Part shown: positions 1-12,385 of the stretch, piece after piece
How the letters are laid out: every line of letters starts with the position of its first letter
How positions within the stretch are numbered: the first letter of the stretch is position 1
NCBI GenBank assembly: GCA_964017145.1
Contig: OZ024842.1
Location: 3,472,001 to 3,536,000, forward strand
Reading direction: 5' to 3'
DNA length: 64,000 nt
From: Agrocybe praecox
Lineage: Eukaryota; Basidiomycota; Agaricomycetes; Agaricales; Agrocybaceae
Notes under the pieces: generated by a model
What the model saw: the letters and a program-made list of their open reading frames with translations, nothing else
Database searches by the model: none
Told to the model about the DNA's origin: nothing
Translations under genes and position numbers: made by a program

Positions 1-1
1 C

Positions 2-835
2 GAACGACCCGATCTCGTTCGACTCATTGCAGAATGGACTTTCTCGTCATCATTTAGAGACAACACTGGAAACCCAAGGGCGAGTCCTAAAGGTCCTGCC
101 TCCAAATCCAATGTATTCTGTCTTCACGGGCCCGCGGGTTGTGGGAAGACGGAAGTCGCATCAAGATTGGCTGGCTGGCTTCGAGAGCTTGGATCTTTGG
201 GCGGTTACTTCACTTTTGATTCGAAATGCGCGAACAAACCCACCTCAGGAATGACTCCCAGTCAAATACTTGAAGCTCTTCCCATGACGATCATACATCA
301 GGTATCTACAGTTGAAGCGGATGCAACGACTCAAATTGGTCTGGGGTTCTCGAAGAACCCAGGAGCGGTGCATGACCGTCTGGATGTACGTTTCGAGAAG
401 TTGTTCGTCAACCCAATGCGGGAGTTTGATTCGGGGAGACCAAATCCCGGGTGGAATCCGCTTTCTCCATTAGTGTTTGTGATTGACGGTATAGGTTCTG
501 GAGCAGATGTGCCACCAGCGACAGTGAAAGCGCTGGCAGAGTTTTTAGGTTCAAGGGCCATGAGTCGACTACCGCCGTACATTAAATTCCTCGTCATCTG
601 TCGCTCGGAAACGGGACTACATCGTATATTGGAAGAGAACGGCATAGGTTATGTATGCGAAATGGCACCTGGGGTGTTGCGCGTCGAATACCAGAACCAC
701 GCTGGAATAAATTCCCCTGTGCCAGTGAGGCCTGGATATCCAGCGTCCGACACTGGTATCTCTAGAAAACTTATTCCAGACAGAGACGCTCCAAGCCCTA
801 GTGCTCAGAGTGAACTTGAGCATCCTCTCATATAA
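2..835 (+). CDS. NACHT-type P-loop NTPase, 5'-partial, short C-terminal end
   Basis: The reading frame is open from base 2, so the start lies left of the window. About 275 residues are visible. The clearest signal is a Walker A loop around bases 120-150 (HGPAGCGKT) preceded by VFCL, the pattern of mushroom NACHT proteins. A hydrophobic strand followed by acidic residues near bases 470-490 (PLVFVIDGIG) fits Walker B. NACHT NTPases are STAND-class switches, often acting in heterokaryon incompatibility or innate-type recognition. Family members usually continue for several hundred residues into ankyrin, WD or TPR repeats. Here a stop follows about 115 residues after Walker B, so the gene is either a truncated NLR-like protein or continues through an intron I could not place. 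The family call is firm; the function is inferred. Confidence 0.7.
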   Translation, partial: ERPDLVRLIAEWTFSSSFRDNTGNPRASPKGPASKSNVFCLHGPAGCGKTEVASRLAGWLRELGSLGGYFTFDSKCANKPTSGMTPSQILEALPMTIIHQVSTVEADATTQIGLGFSKNPGAVHDRLDVRFEKLFVNPMREFDSGRPNPGWNPLSPLVFVIDGIGSGADVPPATVKALAEFLGSRAMSRLPPYIKFLVICRSETGLHRILEENGIGYVCEMAPGVLRVEYQNHAGINSPVPVRPGYPASDTGISRKLIPDRDAPSPSAQSELEHPLI

Positions 836-1241
836 GAGGCCGCCCTCACGGCGGTCTCAGAATCTCAATGCTTTTCTAATGTTATTATGTGTATTTTGTA
901 CTGGCTTCTTATATTCGCATAATAGTGATGAAGTTTCTGGCAGAAGTTTCTATCTATAAGTTATTCACTAGTGAATTGGACGCGAGGATGGTACTACATA
1001 ATAGGTAGGTATTAGGGGCCCCCTGAGATTTATTCTTGGATATGTATATGCACGTGACTGTGGCAGCGACCAAAGCTTCTCGTCATCGTCCAGACTCCAC
1101 GGCACGACGCTCACATCTTTGCCTCCATTGCTCGCTCTTTCGACGGCGCATCATACTATATTGCCGCGTTTGCTAGAGACCGTTTCAGACTACTATACAC
1201 TCCCATAAAGGATTGGCTTTACACGCAACCGTCTTTTCAAA
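836..1241. other. Intergenic, 406 bp
   Basis: It holds the 3' end of the NACHT gene and the presumed promoter of the lectin gene. I see no RNA gene or repeat in it. Confidence 0.6.
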
Positions 1242-3035
1242 ATGGTGTCAGGGCCACGGAATTTGCTGAACTGGACCACACTCGCCTTCTTTTTGTCATT
1301 TTCAAATGTTTTCTTCCAATTTGCGCAGGCGGCCACGGAGGATAAGACACGACTAGGGAACGATACTATTGACCGAGTAAGTACTGCTTATGCTTATAAT
1401 TCAGTTATCGTTGGAGATATGCAGGATATCTCGTCCGTACTAGTCGTCAAGAGACTGCCTCGGAACCCTGTTCTTTTGATTATCGTTGAAACATATCGAC
1501 CGAATTCATATGGGTTTACTAATTTACTGGCGTTAGACTCTGCAACTCCGAACACACTCACTATATGCGCCATATATCGACCAAGACTTGCAGAATAGGT
1601 GCGCCATTTCTACGACATATAACGACTCTTCGATTCTAACATTTATACCCGACGAAGATGGTGGGATTTTGGTGCCGATGCATACGTTGTAAGCTTTGTT
1701 CTCAACTTGCTGAACTGCTCTTTGCCTAATCATATTGCATATCTAGAACACCAACAAATATATCAGACTCACACGAAATGTTCCATCTCAAATGGTGCGT
1801 AGCCAAGGCCCGTGCAACATCTGTCCAGCGGACTTATCGAATAATATAGGGATGGCTATGGTCTCGGCTTGCCTTGACGCCTGCCAACTTTGTCATAGAG
1901 GTGGAATTCAGGGTGTCTGGAGACTCGTCGCACCTTTATGGTGACGGACTTGCGATGTGGTTAACCAAGGACCGCGTTGCGGAGGGTCCTGTTTTTGGAA
2001 GTAAAGGCGCGTCTTTCTACTTTTCTCGTCAACCCAGAATCCTCGTGCAAACCAACCAATTTTATCATTAGACGAATTCCAAGGCCTTGGTATCTTCCTT
2101 GACACGTACGTCACAAAATCCAGTCGATGTCGATTTATAAATTATCTGACACTTCCTGCAAAGTTACGCAAATGCAAAACATTCGTATTCATTCCCTCGA
2201 ATTGTTGGAATTTTGGGAGATGGTAAAACAAAGTATGACTTTGGGAACGACGGTGATTCCCAAGCAATTGGTGCATGCTCGGTGTGTAGAAACTACGATT
2301 TATCGTCACAGTCTTTATTCTTCATCAACGGGCTATTTATTGCATCATATCTTTTAGGCTAACTTCCGAAGGACAAACGTCGCCACTAAGCTGAAAGTCA
2401 CTTATGTCAAAGGCAGCTTCCTTGATGTAAGCAGTTTTTTTCTTAAGAGCATCCATGCTAATTGTATTGACACTTCAATTTGCAGGTAAAAATACAGTAC
2501 AAAGCATGTGGGTAGATTCTCCGTGTCTGCCCTCATCTGTTGCTCATGACAATCTTGTTTCCGTGTATTTAGGGGATGACTGGACCGATTGCTTCCGCGT
2601 CGAGAAACTCGAACTGCCACCCAATCCCTTCCTCGGATTCTCCGCAATGACCGGCGACGTCTCGGACGCGCATGAGTGAGTTCCTCCACGCAACACAAAG
2701 CCTGTCTTTTTGATAAACTTGCCGTTCTAACATCTTAATCTTACAGCATCGTCTCAGTAACCAGCTACTCAGCTATCGTCTCTCAGCCCGACAACAAGCC
2801 CAACAAGCATAAGAAAGTCTCCGTCTTCAACAACGAATCTTCTGGCACCTGGCTCGGTTTCTTCTTCAAGCTTTTCCTCTTCGCAGGCCTTGTCGGTGGA
2901 GGGTACTATGGATGGCAAGAATACCAGAGACGCCAGAGGTATGGTGGTTTCAGTAGTGAGGGTATGGGCGGCTACGGAATGCGGAGTGCAGGCATCGGAG
3001 GTGGCTTTGGTGATTACAACGGCAAGAGATTCTAA
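1242..3035 (+). CDS. L-type (legume-like) lectin, Emp47/VIP36 family cargo receptor
   Basis: A type I membrane lectin expected to shuttle glycoproteins between ER and Golgi. I could join eleven exons in frame: 1242-1376, 1537-1598, 1658-1688, 1747-1794, 1850-2000, 2072-2105, 2164-2281, 2358-2426, 2486-2507, 2573-2675 and 2747-3035. An N-terminal signal peptide (about residues 1-31) is followed by the lectin fold: WWDFGADAYV, DGLAMWLTKDR, GLGIFLDTY and YDFGNDGDSQ, which carry the usual carbohydrate and calcium-binding positions. Near the C-terminus one membrane helix (LGFFFKLFLFAGLVGGGYYG) leads to a short Gly/Tyr/Arg-rich cytosolic tail ending GKRF. I see no obvious KKXX signal, so a dibasic or aromatic export/retrieval signal is only a possibility. 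The length of about 350 residues is normal for the family. The very short exon 9 (22 nt) is unusual but keeps the frame. Confidence 0.9.
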
Positions 3036-3961
3036 GGTGGATATTAATTGTGATTGTTGTTGTACGTCCTATGTAGTTAGTTACTTGCCAGTGGCTGAGG
3101 TATATAATCAGAAATTGGCAACGGAAAAAAATTGCAGACACGCAGACAGACTGGCGTCAACTTGTTCACCTTTCATGAACGTCTTCATGTTGCTCAGTGT
3201 GCTTACGAGGACAGGAACCATTGGATATCAAAAACATTGTATCTACTTGCTGGATGATATGAGAAAACTACACTACAATATGTAAACTACTGAATACTAA
3301 TGCTACGTAAAAATGGATGAGATGTTATTGGGCTGGCTGATCGTGGCGGGTAGGAAACAGAACTGGATTCTTGGCGGGAAAAAAACGAAACAAAATAACG
3401 GTAGTGGTGATGGATGATATTGCTATGAGTGGAGCCGAGCCGTTGTTGTTGTTGTTATTGTTGTTGTTTATGATATAGGTAAGGGTAATATGTGAGTGCG
3501 CTCGTGGGGGTGGTTAACCGACAATGACATGTCTCCGATACAGTTGAAGTCGACCAGGAATTATATAAAGTCAAAAGAAAAGAAGTTATAAAAGCGAAGA
3601 CGCCAACCCGGATCGCAGTGGATTCAAAAAATGAAAACAAAAAAAAAGTTCGGGTGACGCGATGCATAAAATCAAGATATATAAAGAAGAAAAGAAAAGA
3701 GGACATAACAATGGCATGATGGGTCTCGAACGAAAAAAAAACTACACTACTAAAAAAAGGATCCAATGCAAGAGACGAAAGAAAGGGACGAACGGTAGAG
3801 CATGAATTTTGAATAACAGACAGACATAGCTTGGACTGGTGGAAGAAAAGATAGGGACAAAAAAAAAAAAAAGAAACTTAAAAGCAAAAATGTAGCTTAA
3901 CCCTCGTTTATCCTTAGGACATTATCGCCAAAAGGAGACACGAGCAATGGAACGATGGGCA
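3036..3961. other. Convergent 3' intergenic region
   Basis: It lies between the ends of the lectin (+) and transportin (-) genes. It is A-rich on the plus strand, with several A-runs (for example 3859-3872) and a GTT/ATT microsatellite around 3444-3470. It most likely consists of two 3' UTRs. No gene is seen. Confidence 0.6.
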
Positions 3962-6900
3962 TTAAACACCATAACGTTGGGCCAAGCGTTCTTGTATCAC
4001 TGGTGGGAACGAGGCAACTTGCGCAGCCCAGCCAGCTTCATCGTGCTGTTTGAAACCTTGCAGCAGAGTCTGGAACATGTTGTTCAGCTCAGGTGACGGC
4101 TGATTCCAACGAATGATAGAGTTGCAGAACCAGAGTAAGCTCTGTTGTAAGTAAGAATGGAAGAATCATAGTTAGCTTCTGGGTTCATTAAACACATGCT
4201 TGAATGTTGTTACGCACCTTTGCCATTCCGGCAGGATTCGTTTGCACAAGTGTACACAAGCCACGGAATGCTGAGTCCTTCTCCTCGTTGTCACGGATTT
4301 CATACAAAGCCTGACACCACGCCTGGGCGAATTCGGATAGGTGAGGAGCGACAATAGCCGGATGCATCAGACCGATGCGTCCAATGGACACTGCGGCATT
4401 CTCGTGGAGACTCCTTGGGGCCTTGGGATGGAGGAGAATAGGAATTAGCCGAGCGATAAGAGGGTTAACCCATTGCTGGAATTCAGGATCATCTGTGCAG
4501 CAATCATCAATTAGATGTTTAAGCTTTATCGCACGAAACACAAACCTCGTCCAAAACGTAAAGCTACTTCTCCAACACTCCACGCAGCATTGTTCGAAGC
4601 GCTGACAAACTCGAACTTCGGTTCGGGGTCGAGTTGCAAAACAAGCTCCTGCATAATCCCGGGCATCGCAGGTCGAAGAAGTGGGAAGCATCCCATAGCC
4701 AAATCTCCGACAAGAGCGTAAGCTGATTGCCTGACGGGCGCTTGCGGATGCTTAAGGCAAACTGTCAGCAAAGAAAGCAAATTAGGATTGCTGACGTTGA
4801 TGAAAGGCTCAAGGCCCATTCCAAGACCCTGAATTAAACCAGAAAGGAGGTCAAGAGCAACGACAAGGAATGCTCTGTCGGGTTCATCCAATTCGGGGTT
4901 CTGTTGATATTGCTGATACTGGAGCAGAGAAGAGTGTATGATGTTGTTACACCGTTCAAAGATTGGTCCTGCGTAAGGCAAGAATGCGGCGCCCATAGCA
5001 ATCGTCACAGAAGCGAGGCACTATAGAACAGACGGATATGCATAAATGAAAATGTAAAAAGTGGTAAAACAAATGTGCATACCTCAAGCAATGGGATAAG
5101 ATCATCATCATCATCCTTTAGTTTCGCCCATCGGCCAGTCAAAGGGGGCATCAAAATGTCCACATAAAGGGGGTTCTGAAGAGCCCGACCAACGGCGTCA
5201 GCTAAAGTACCAACAGCATCATAAAGAATGAGCATGTTTTTATGCTGATATTTATCGAACGCCAAAACCAAGTTCCTGAGAACTGGCTCTAGGTATGGTG
5301 CAAGCTCAGGGCCAGCGTCTTCTTCAAGAGTAGCAAAGGCACTGCATCCTGCTTCTTGCACTCGTTTGTTGTTATCCAAAACCATCCTTAGGAGCTGATA
5401 AAAGTATATTATTAAAGATAATTGCATATCACAGTAAAATGGACTTACACCCTCCATAGTAGGGATGAAATATAAATTTTTATGCTCTTCCGATTTAGGT
5501 TGTGTGCACCAACTCGCGTAGCGTCCGAGAGTCCAGCATGTGATTGATCGCACGAGCGGCTATAAACCATCAAAATTAATGATGAGTACATGTTGCCAAG
5601 AAGATTAGACAGATGAGATAGACGCACTTTGGGATCATTCAAGGTATTGATAAGATATGGGATAAGGGTGGGCAGGTGGGGTTCAATAGCATCGATGCAA
5701 CCTACGATATATGGTTTGTTTAGCATCTAGTAACGAAAGTGAAGAAGAATGAATTTATGTACCCTCTGCCATTGCACCCAAAGCAAGAATACCGCTCTCC
5801 CGCTGTAACCAATCGCTACTCCACAGCTTGTCCTTCAAAGGGCCCAGTAAAACCTTCAATAAATCGCCCGAAAATCGTACAGCAAGAACATCAAGAGCAG
5901 CAGCGGCACATTTTCTTAGATTCCATTCAGTCGTCATCTCGTCTGCAAAATCGTCATCATCCAGATCGTAATCGTCTTCATCATCAGAGTCAATAAGTTC
6001 TTGACCGTAAGCGCCAATTCGTGTCTTGGGTGCTTCAACAATTTCATTGCCATTTGCATCTCGTTCGAAGCCATGGGATTTGGATCCATAGTGGCGGGGT
6101 TTGATATCAGTCTCCTTGTCGGGAACAGCCGCATCTTCCTCTGCATCTCCTTCCAACCACAAAAGATCATCATCGCCGTAGATCATGCAGTCCAACAACG
6201 TCGGACCGACTTGGTCGAGCAAAGGATGCAAGTAAGGTGCAAGGTCCTGATCTTCAGCGAAGGTGAGCCAGAACTCGCATGCTTCAAGAGCAACATTTTC
6301 ATTCTTGTCCTTGGTTGAGTATAGCATGTATTGTGCGACATTGGACATCTCGGGCATGAGTTTTTCTGGCCGAGCAGCGAGTAGAAGAACCAACGCCTGG
6401 CAGACATGACGACGAACCGAAGGGTCTTCGTCTGATGCTCGCTTGAATAAACAAGCTATAAAAGCATCGATGTGCGCGAATAGAGATTGACAACCGATCG
6501 GAACGAAGTATGAAAGGCATGCTACTGCATGCGATCGCATCTTCGCAGACGAATGGTCCGACAGTTCAAGGAATTTGGGAATCATAAAATCCAAGGGACG
6601 AGTTCCATTAATGTCGACGTCCATTTTGCGGGGATAATCTTCGCAGGCTTTCTCTAGAGCGTTAAAGGCAGCCTGTACATGAAAGGAGGTTAGTTATAAA
6701 ATAAAGCCGAAGGCAGGAGCACGAAAATAGAAGGCATCGCGCTACGGGGCCAAGCGAAGGATCAAAGTAAAAAGGGAGAAAAACGAACCTCTTGTCTGTC
6801 ATAATCGGGAGAATCTAATGCAAGGACAAGATGCTGTAAACATTCTGGCCAATTCCTCGGTTCGAGGACCCCAAGAAAAGCGACGATGTCTTGACTCGCG

Positions 6901-7279
6901 GCATTACGAATCATAATAGATGAGTCGTTGAAGGCGGAGAGGACCGCCTGCTTTACGAACTCTGCTACCTCTGGGGGAGCAGATAGGATGAGTCGTGCAT
7001 TGTTCTTGAGCAGATATCCAGCAATGGTTCGTATACGATCTTCCTCCTGGGGCAAGGAACTCAAGATGTACGCGAGATATGCTATATACTCCGGTGCACG
7101 CGTGAATTGGTTTAGTTTCTGATATCAGGAAGAGATATGAACACGATTTTGAATAGCAAAAAATAAAGGAATCGAACCTCTGTGATTTCACGCTGAACTG
7201 TGGCGCTGGTGGTTGTGGAATCATGGATTGTCTGAAGGATTTCCTGCAGACCCGCAGGCTGGGGGTTCCAAGGCGCCAT
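3962..7279 (-). CDS. KAP104: Transportin / karyopherin beta-2 (Kap104-like)
   Basis: A nuclear import receptor for PY-NLS cargo such as RNA-binding proteins, working with Ran at the nuclear pore. The start [15 protein letters not shown] is the usual transportin opening and the C-terminus ends [11 protein letters not shown], again typical. HEAT repeats run through the protein. The diagnostic acidic H8 loop is present near bases 5940-6000 ([18 protein letters not shown], followed by [16 protein letters not shown]), which separates transportin from importin beta-1. [18 protein letters not shown] near base 4580 is another conserved segment. Roughly ten exons are joined by introns of 50-70 nt, giving about 930 residues, the usual length. 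Nothing suggests damage. Confidence 0.93.
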
Positions 7280-7959
7280 TTTGAAGAGTAATACGCGTTT
7301 GAAAGAGAGAAAAAGCGGGGAGAATAGATGATGAAGGACAGGACAGAACAGCGCAGGGGGAGAGATGTCCTGCCCAATAATCTTTGTTGACATCTATTTC
7401 TTCCTTCCATCAAAATGAAGGGTCACAGAGAGTCCTTGGTCACGCTCCTCCCTTCAGGCCCTTCTTGACTAGAATAATCCCATCCACTTATCATCAAATC
7501 TACACATCGATATCAAATCAAACTAGAACAGCCTCCTCAGAGCGTATTTGTCCGAACGGCAAAACCAAGATCTCATTGCCACCGAATAAAACATTCTATT
7601 TATGCTCGTCTTCTCGAGTTTTAGACTGAAAATGCACGTGTAGACAATCGCCTTGAGGCTCGTCTTTACATATTTCAAACGCATCATAGGCAGAAAATGG
7701 GAAGACATTCGTGATCATCGATCAGAATCGTCCAAATGACATGCATCGATAGGTTCACTCCGGTCCTTCTGGCTTCTCCCTCCAACTTCTGTGGGGAAAA
7801 CAAAGTTCAGCGATTGTCAGATTCGGACAAATGAAACCGGAGGCTTCCCGTAAAACAGCCTTATTTTCATGTTCCATACACTCTAGATAATAATAATTTA
7901 ACGAATTCGTTTCTAGCTGCGAATGAATTTCTATCCACGGAGAATATGCCATCTTTCTT
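7280..7959. other. Intergenic, transportin promoter
   Basis: It lies between the start of transportin and the end of the FSH hydrolase, both on the minus strand. Short open frames here look random. It probably holds the transportin promoter and the hydrolase 3' UTR. Confidence 0.5.
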
Positions 7960-9333
7960 CTACAATTTCATCTGAAGCACATTCTTATAGTCCTGTCCTC
8001 CCACAGGCGTCGCTGTTCCCGAAGACGGTTCTATTGCCGCTCCTGGCGATGGCAGCGAGGCATTTGGATCCTTCATGTAGCTAGCCAAGAATTTCCTCCA
8101 GTTGCCTTTCGACGGAACAAAATGGCCTAGGGGATCAAAAGAAAATATCAGCGGCTATGAACGGTCGTGATTGAGAACAAAACATACCGCCCTCGTGTTC
8201 TTCTAATCTAGCATTGGCAGACACCTCGAGCAACTGCTTCGAACGCTCTTCAGTCACTACGACATCCGTCTTCCCAATAACGTGCAACGTAGGCGTCGCA
8301 TAACTCGGGCTGAAGAAAGGCTCGCAGAACGGATCCCTGACTTTAAATCCGGACACCGCGACACAGAATTGGCTAGGAGAAATCATGATCAGTAATTCGC
8401 ATTCAGTGAACCTTTTCATCAGATGGAATCGAAAAGAACAAACGGACATACAATGGAGGGTGTGGCGGATTACCACCAACCAAGAAAGGAGGGTATAAAT
8501 TGGGCCGTTCAAGCTAATCAATGACAAGGATCGACTATATTAGCCTTCAAGCTTCATCCAATATAACGAACAAACAGGACGCACTAATGCTGAAATTAAA
8601 GTAGCGAACGCAGCCCCCTGACTATCCGGCTATCAATCAAAAAGTCCATCAAGAAAGACTGGCAAGATAGGTTACCTAAATCCAAAGACACCCTACACAC
8701 AAAACCACGAAAAGTTAGAAGGGACCTACGACATAAACTCACAAAGACTTACATCGAACCTCTGCTCCTTCAATACATCCCTAATAAACACAATTGACTC
8801 GTGTATCCCGGTCACCTGTGTTCTTTCTTTATTCGCTCTCCACCACGCGCGAAGGGCTGTCTCCGGATTGGCCTGTGTATCCGCTAGCGAGGGACCTTGG
8901 CCTTCCGTTCCGTCTGTGGGCACCCCGAACAGTTCTGCAGGTTGCAGGATATGCGGTGCGTTGACGAATACTAGATATATATAATCAGCAAGCACGAAAG
9001 GAAAAAAAGTAGCAAAGGGAAGTTAGATAGATAAGATTAGAGACTCACCATATTCAATACCCTTGCTCTCTTTTTCTTTCCTCAACGCGCCTAGCTACAA
9101 GTTATCATTCATAGCCACATCAACATCTACCCATATCTTTCCAACGAAAAAGAAGAAAAAACATACCCGTTTACTGAAAACGACCGCATTCTGCGAATAC
9201 CTAAAATTAAAACATAGCGACAATAACAAGAAGACATCAGCATTGACCTAACAAGTTACCCTATCCACAAACCCGGTTGAAACGACACCTCAACTCACCC
9301 ATGTAACACAAGAACCTTTCTCAACGCCGACAT
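7960..9333 (-). CDS. FSH1-family serine hydrolase (alpha/beta fold)
   Basis: A small alpha/beta hydrolase of the fungal FSH (family of serine hydrolases) group; its substrate is unknown, probably an ester or thioester. The start MSALRKVLVLHG is the family's first strand with the oxyanion-hole region. VFVNAPHIL and WWRANKE follow. The nucleophile elbow GFSQG is assembled across an intron: a 17-nt exon (8676-8692) encodes GVFGF plus two bases of Ser, and the next exon (8585-8621) completes the Ser codon and adds QGAAFATLISAL. The acid region (TLHVIGKTDVVV) and the catalytic His (HEGGHF) are also visible. It ends with a Pro/Ser-rich tail. About seven exons are used. The length of about 260-280 residues is normal. 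Confidence 0.85.
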
Positions 9334-10094
9334 GATGCTAAGGTTCTTTCGATTTAGCAGGATTTAAAGTTAAGTCAAGTTTCGGCTTCAGGATGATGTA
9401 TGTGCAGGTAGCTTGCTTGAAGTTGATCAATTCGGATAGAACAGTCGGTATATCACTCAAAAATAGAGCGCACCAAATCTCGGTACAACCAAGGAACGTA
9501 TGCCACGCAGTGAGTAGTATAACAAGGAGGGTCAACTTGAGGCCACTTGAAGCCTCTTGCCAAGGGATGGTGATGAAAGCACCGGTAATAAATCCAATCG
9601 AATACATTTCCATTTTCGGGTATGAGGATAGCCGGATGGATGGTGTCGATGAATGGGGGTGGTAAATCTAATCTTCCGCCTTCCGACTTTCCCGAGTCCT
9701 GTCCCGACCCCGCATCACCTGATATAAAACGCGTCGCGTCCAGGCCCATATGTGCCATTGCCTAGTATATCAGAAGAGATGAAAAGATGAAAATTATGAA
9801 GGAAAAGTACAGAAAGATGTACATAAGTAAATAAAGAATGGTTATAGAACATGATGATAGTAATTCGTAGGTAGAAAGAATTTTTTGAGTACGATAATTC
9901 TACAACTGTCCCTTAAGTCCTTCCACCGTGTTCGTGTGTAGATGTGTGAAGAAGAAGAAAGAAGAAAATGGTCTGACATAATCGTATTAGATTAAATTAG
10001 AAGAAAAACACCACCTTCCACTATCCTCTATATCTTCGAGGGTATCGATATCCGGGGCGGGGAATACATGAAAAAAGCAGAAAGAAACGATCAT
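9334..10094. other. Intergenic with two overlapping orphan ORFs
   Basis: This is the promoter side of the FSH gene and the 3' side of the carrier. Two minus-strand open frames overlap: 9453-9758 (101 codons) and 9338-9613 (91 codons, hydrophobic). Neither resembles a family I know, and they cannot both be real in the overlap. A short membrane protein is possible but unsupported. A GA-rich tract lies around 9945-9965. Confidence 0.4.
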
Positions 10095-11370
10095 CTACTC
10101 CGCATACCCATCGTCCTCCGTCACTCTCGGGCTAATCTTCTCAATAACATGGCTCACACGCTCATACACCGCAAACACAATAGCCTGGCCAGGCGCTACG
10201 CGCAGCACACGCGGTGTGATGCCCTTGTAGAACGACTTGACACCTTCCGTTTTCCACATATCAGCGGCGATAGCGAAAATGCGCTGGAAAGCCGACTGTC
10301 CTGGCACGGCGGTCGCCTTTTGCAGACCTAAGACACCGTTTTAGTCTTTTTGAATGACGGGGTTACGTCGTATTATCATTATGACTTACGCGTTTTGATG
10401 GTATCGATAGGCGCGTTGGAGAAGGGACCCATGGCGCCAGAGATGAGACCGATGAGCATGTGTTGGTACGATGGCAGTTCGACGAGATCAGGCTGGTATT
10501 TGTGTGCCAGTTTTTTAATCTCTTGGTAGGCGGTAAAGTTAGCACCTATGAAGAGATAGTAATTTTTTGTGAGTTTAATGATTGACGCCAAGAATTAATT
10601 AACGCACCCTGATTGGTGGCTTGTCTTAGCGCCGTCAAAGAAACTCCACGATACAACGTCGCTACTCCCTCCTCGCGGACGATAGTGTATACCGCATGAC
10701 CGGCGTTACGGTATCGTGGGGCCTCGAGAGGGTCCGCCAATGAGTGTTGTTGAGCCTGCAGACGAATCTTAACGACCTCCATTGGTGTTACAACAGCGAC
10801 GGCCTCAGTAATGCCAGCGCCGAGACCAGCTAATTTCCCCATGGTACGGATCTTCAGTACTCCAAGTCAAACGCGAAAAGCGAGAGGGCGTCACATACCG
10901 ATGAAGATGTTTCCAATGCTCGTTTTGCCTGTCTCCTTGTCTGCAAGCCATCCTTTGTATGCTTCGAAACTAGCAAACCGAATGGCCATCTTCGGGACAA
11001 TGCCAGAGAGGACGGCTCCGAGACCTTTGTAGAGCGCTAACGGTGTTTCTCGTTTAACAATATAAACGCCCGTTGCGATAAACCCTCTGGCTTTGGTCTA
11101 CACAAATAATATACTCAGTACACGATCCCCTAAGCTCGGATGGTAAGAGAAACTCACACCGGGGGCGCGTCCAGACTTGGACAACTGCATTCGGACCTTG
11201 ATGGTGTCGAGAGGCTGACATACTAGCTGTGAACGACGTCGTTAATATCATCCACGGCTAGCATATTCAAGCCAAAGGATGGAGCTTACTGCTTCGCATC
11301 CTCCAGCCATTCCTCCTGCAATAATATGGGTTGCGAAACCGACAGGTTTCTTGTTACCGTTCCGAGACAT
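10095..11370 (-). CDS. SFC1: Mitochondrial succinate/fumarate carrier (SFC1/ACR1-like)
   Basis: A mitochondrial carrier (SLC25) of the inner membrane, by family an antiporter of cytosolic succinate for matrix fumarate that supports growth on C2 compounds. Three carrier repeats are present, each with the PxD/ExxK/R signature: QPLDTIKVRMQ, TPMEVVKIRLQAQ and APIDTIKTR. The stretch NAGHAVYTIVREEGVATLYR followed by GVSLTALRQATNQGANF closely matches the yeast SFC1 type and is the basis for the specific name. The start MSRNGNKKPVGFATHIIAGG and the end EDDGYAE fit the family. About six exons give about 320 residues, the usual carrier length. Confidence 0.88.
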
Positions 11371-12385
11371 GACTGTTGGCTGCTGTTGTTGCTACTGCTA
11401 GATGATATGTGGGGTAACGTCGAGGACAATGTGGAGACACTCGGGTGGTTGAAATGAAAATAAAAAAGCGGAGAAAGCAACCTGAAATGACGATTGCATT
11501 GGCTTTAAGGCCACGATCCGCGCGAGGGACTCTTGGGTGCGCCAATTGGATTTTGTCATGTGAATCGCAGAACGGGCAAGTCAAAAACAGATCCGTTCAT
11601 GGTTGTACCGGTGACAAGAAGAACGGGGTCAGCCGCTGGCATGTTCCGTTTCCAGTACCACTGCGGACATCCGCTCTTTTTCCACGAAACGATTGTATTT
11701 CGTCGTCGTCGTCGACCGCCTTGCACGTTATTTCGGTTATTGCCTGCTGTAAAAAGAAGATGAGCCCGCTTATCTCCCTTTCTGTGCCATAATAGGGTGA
11801 CGTACATAGTATATAAGGCCTTTGTGACGATTGAGAGCACCTTTCTGCGTCTTCTCGATCCGAAGAATTTTTCCAGCAGGATGTTGTCGGTAGCAGAAGG
11901 ACGTCCCTGAGGAAGAAAGCTGATCCAGGTCGGCAGATAATCAACGGCAACTTCCTGAATCCTGGCACAACACACGTGTAGGACATGTGTATGTACGATA
12001 CATATGTTGCTGCCAGCACACATCCTTCTCGTGTAAAATTTTCAGGACGAAAAGGGTCTTCTTCTACTGTTTGTTGTGTCAGGTTTCCCCGAAGGTATAA
12101 ATTCAAACTTAATGTAGCCTATCAGAGCCAAGTGATGGTTCGCTGATAATCGATAAGGGTCTTTCAATATAAAAAATTTTCAAGTCTTCCACCTTGCTTC
12201 TACCCTGCGACAATTCTAAAATTTGATCCCGGTTGCCTTTATAAAAGCTCCAAAGGATGTATTCATGGAGCTTCAGCCCTTCATTTCCCCCCTTCATCAT
12301 ATAAAGGAGGCTATTGTGCTCAGACCATTGCCTTAAATATAGGCTTCAGGTTTCTGAGACTTTTTGTCCTTTTTGCCCCAGCACC
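11371..12385. other. Divergent intergenic region, possible small minus-strand gene
   Basis: About 1 kb separates the divergent carrier and homeodomain genes. All three minus-strand frames are open between about 11780 and 11900, with frames of 155 (11556-12023) and 169 codons (11597-12106), and a GT...AG pair could join 11800-12000 to 11560-11750. I recognise no family. A small gene or extended 5' leaders are both possible. Confidence 0.35.

Noticed and set aside
9338..9758. Two-exon membrane protein upstream of the FSH gene
   Set aside because: The two frames overlap and I found no donor/acceptor pair that joins them in frame.
11556..12106. Gene in the divergent region between carrier and homeodomain genes
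   Set aside because: All three frames are open together and none resembles a known family; kept only as an intergenic note.
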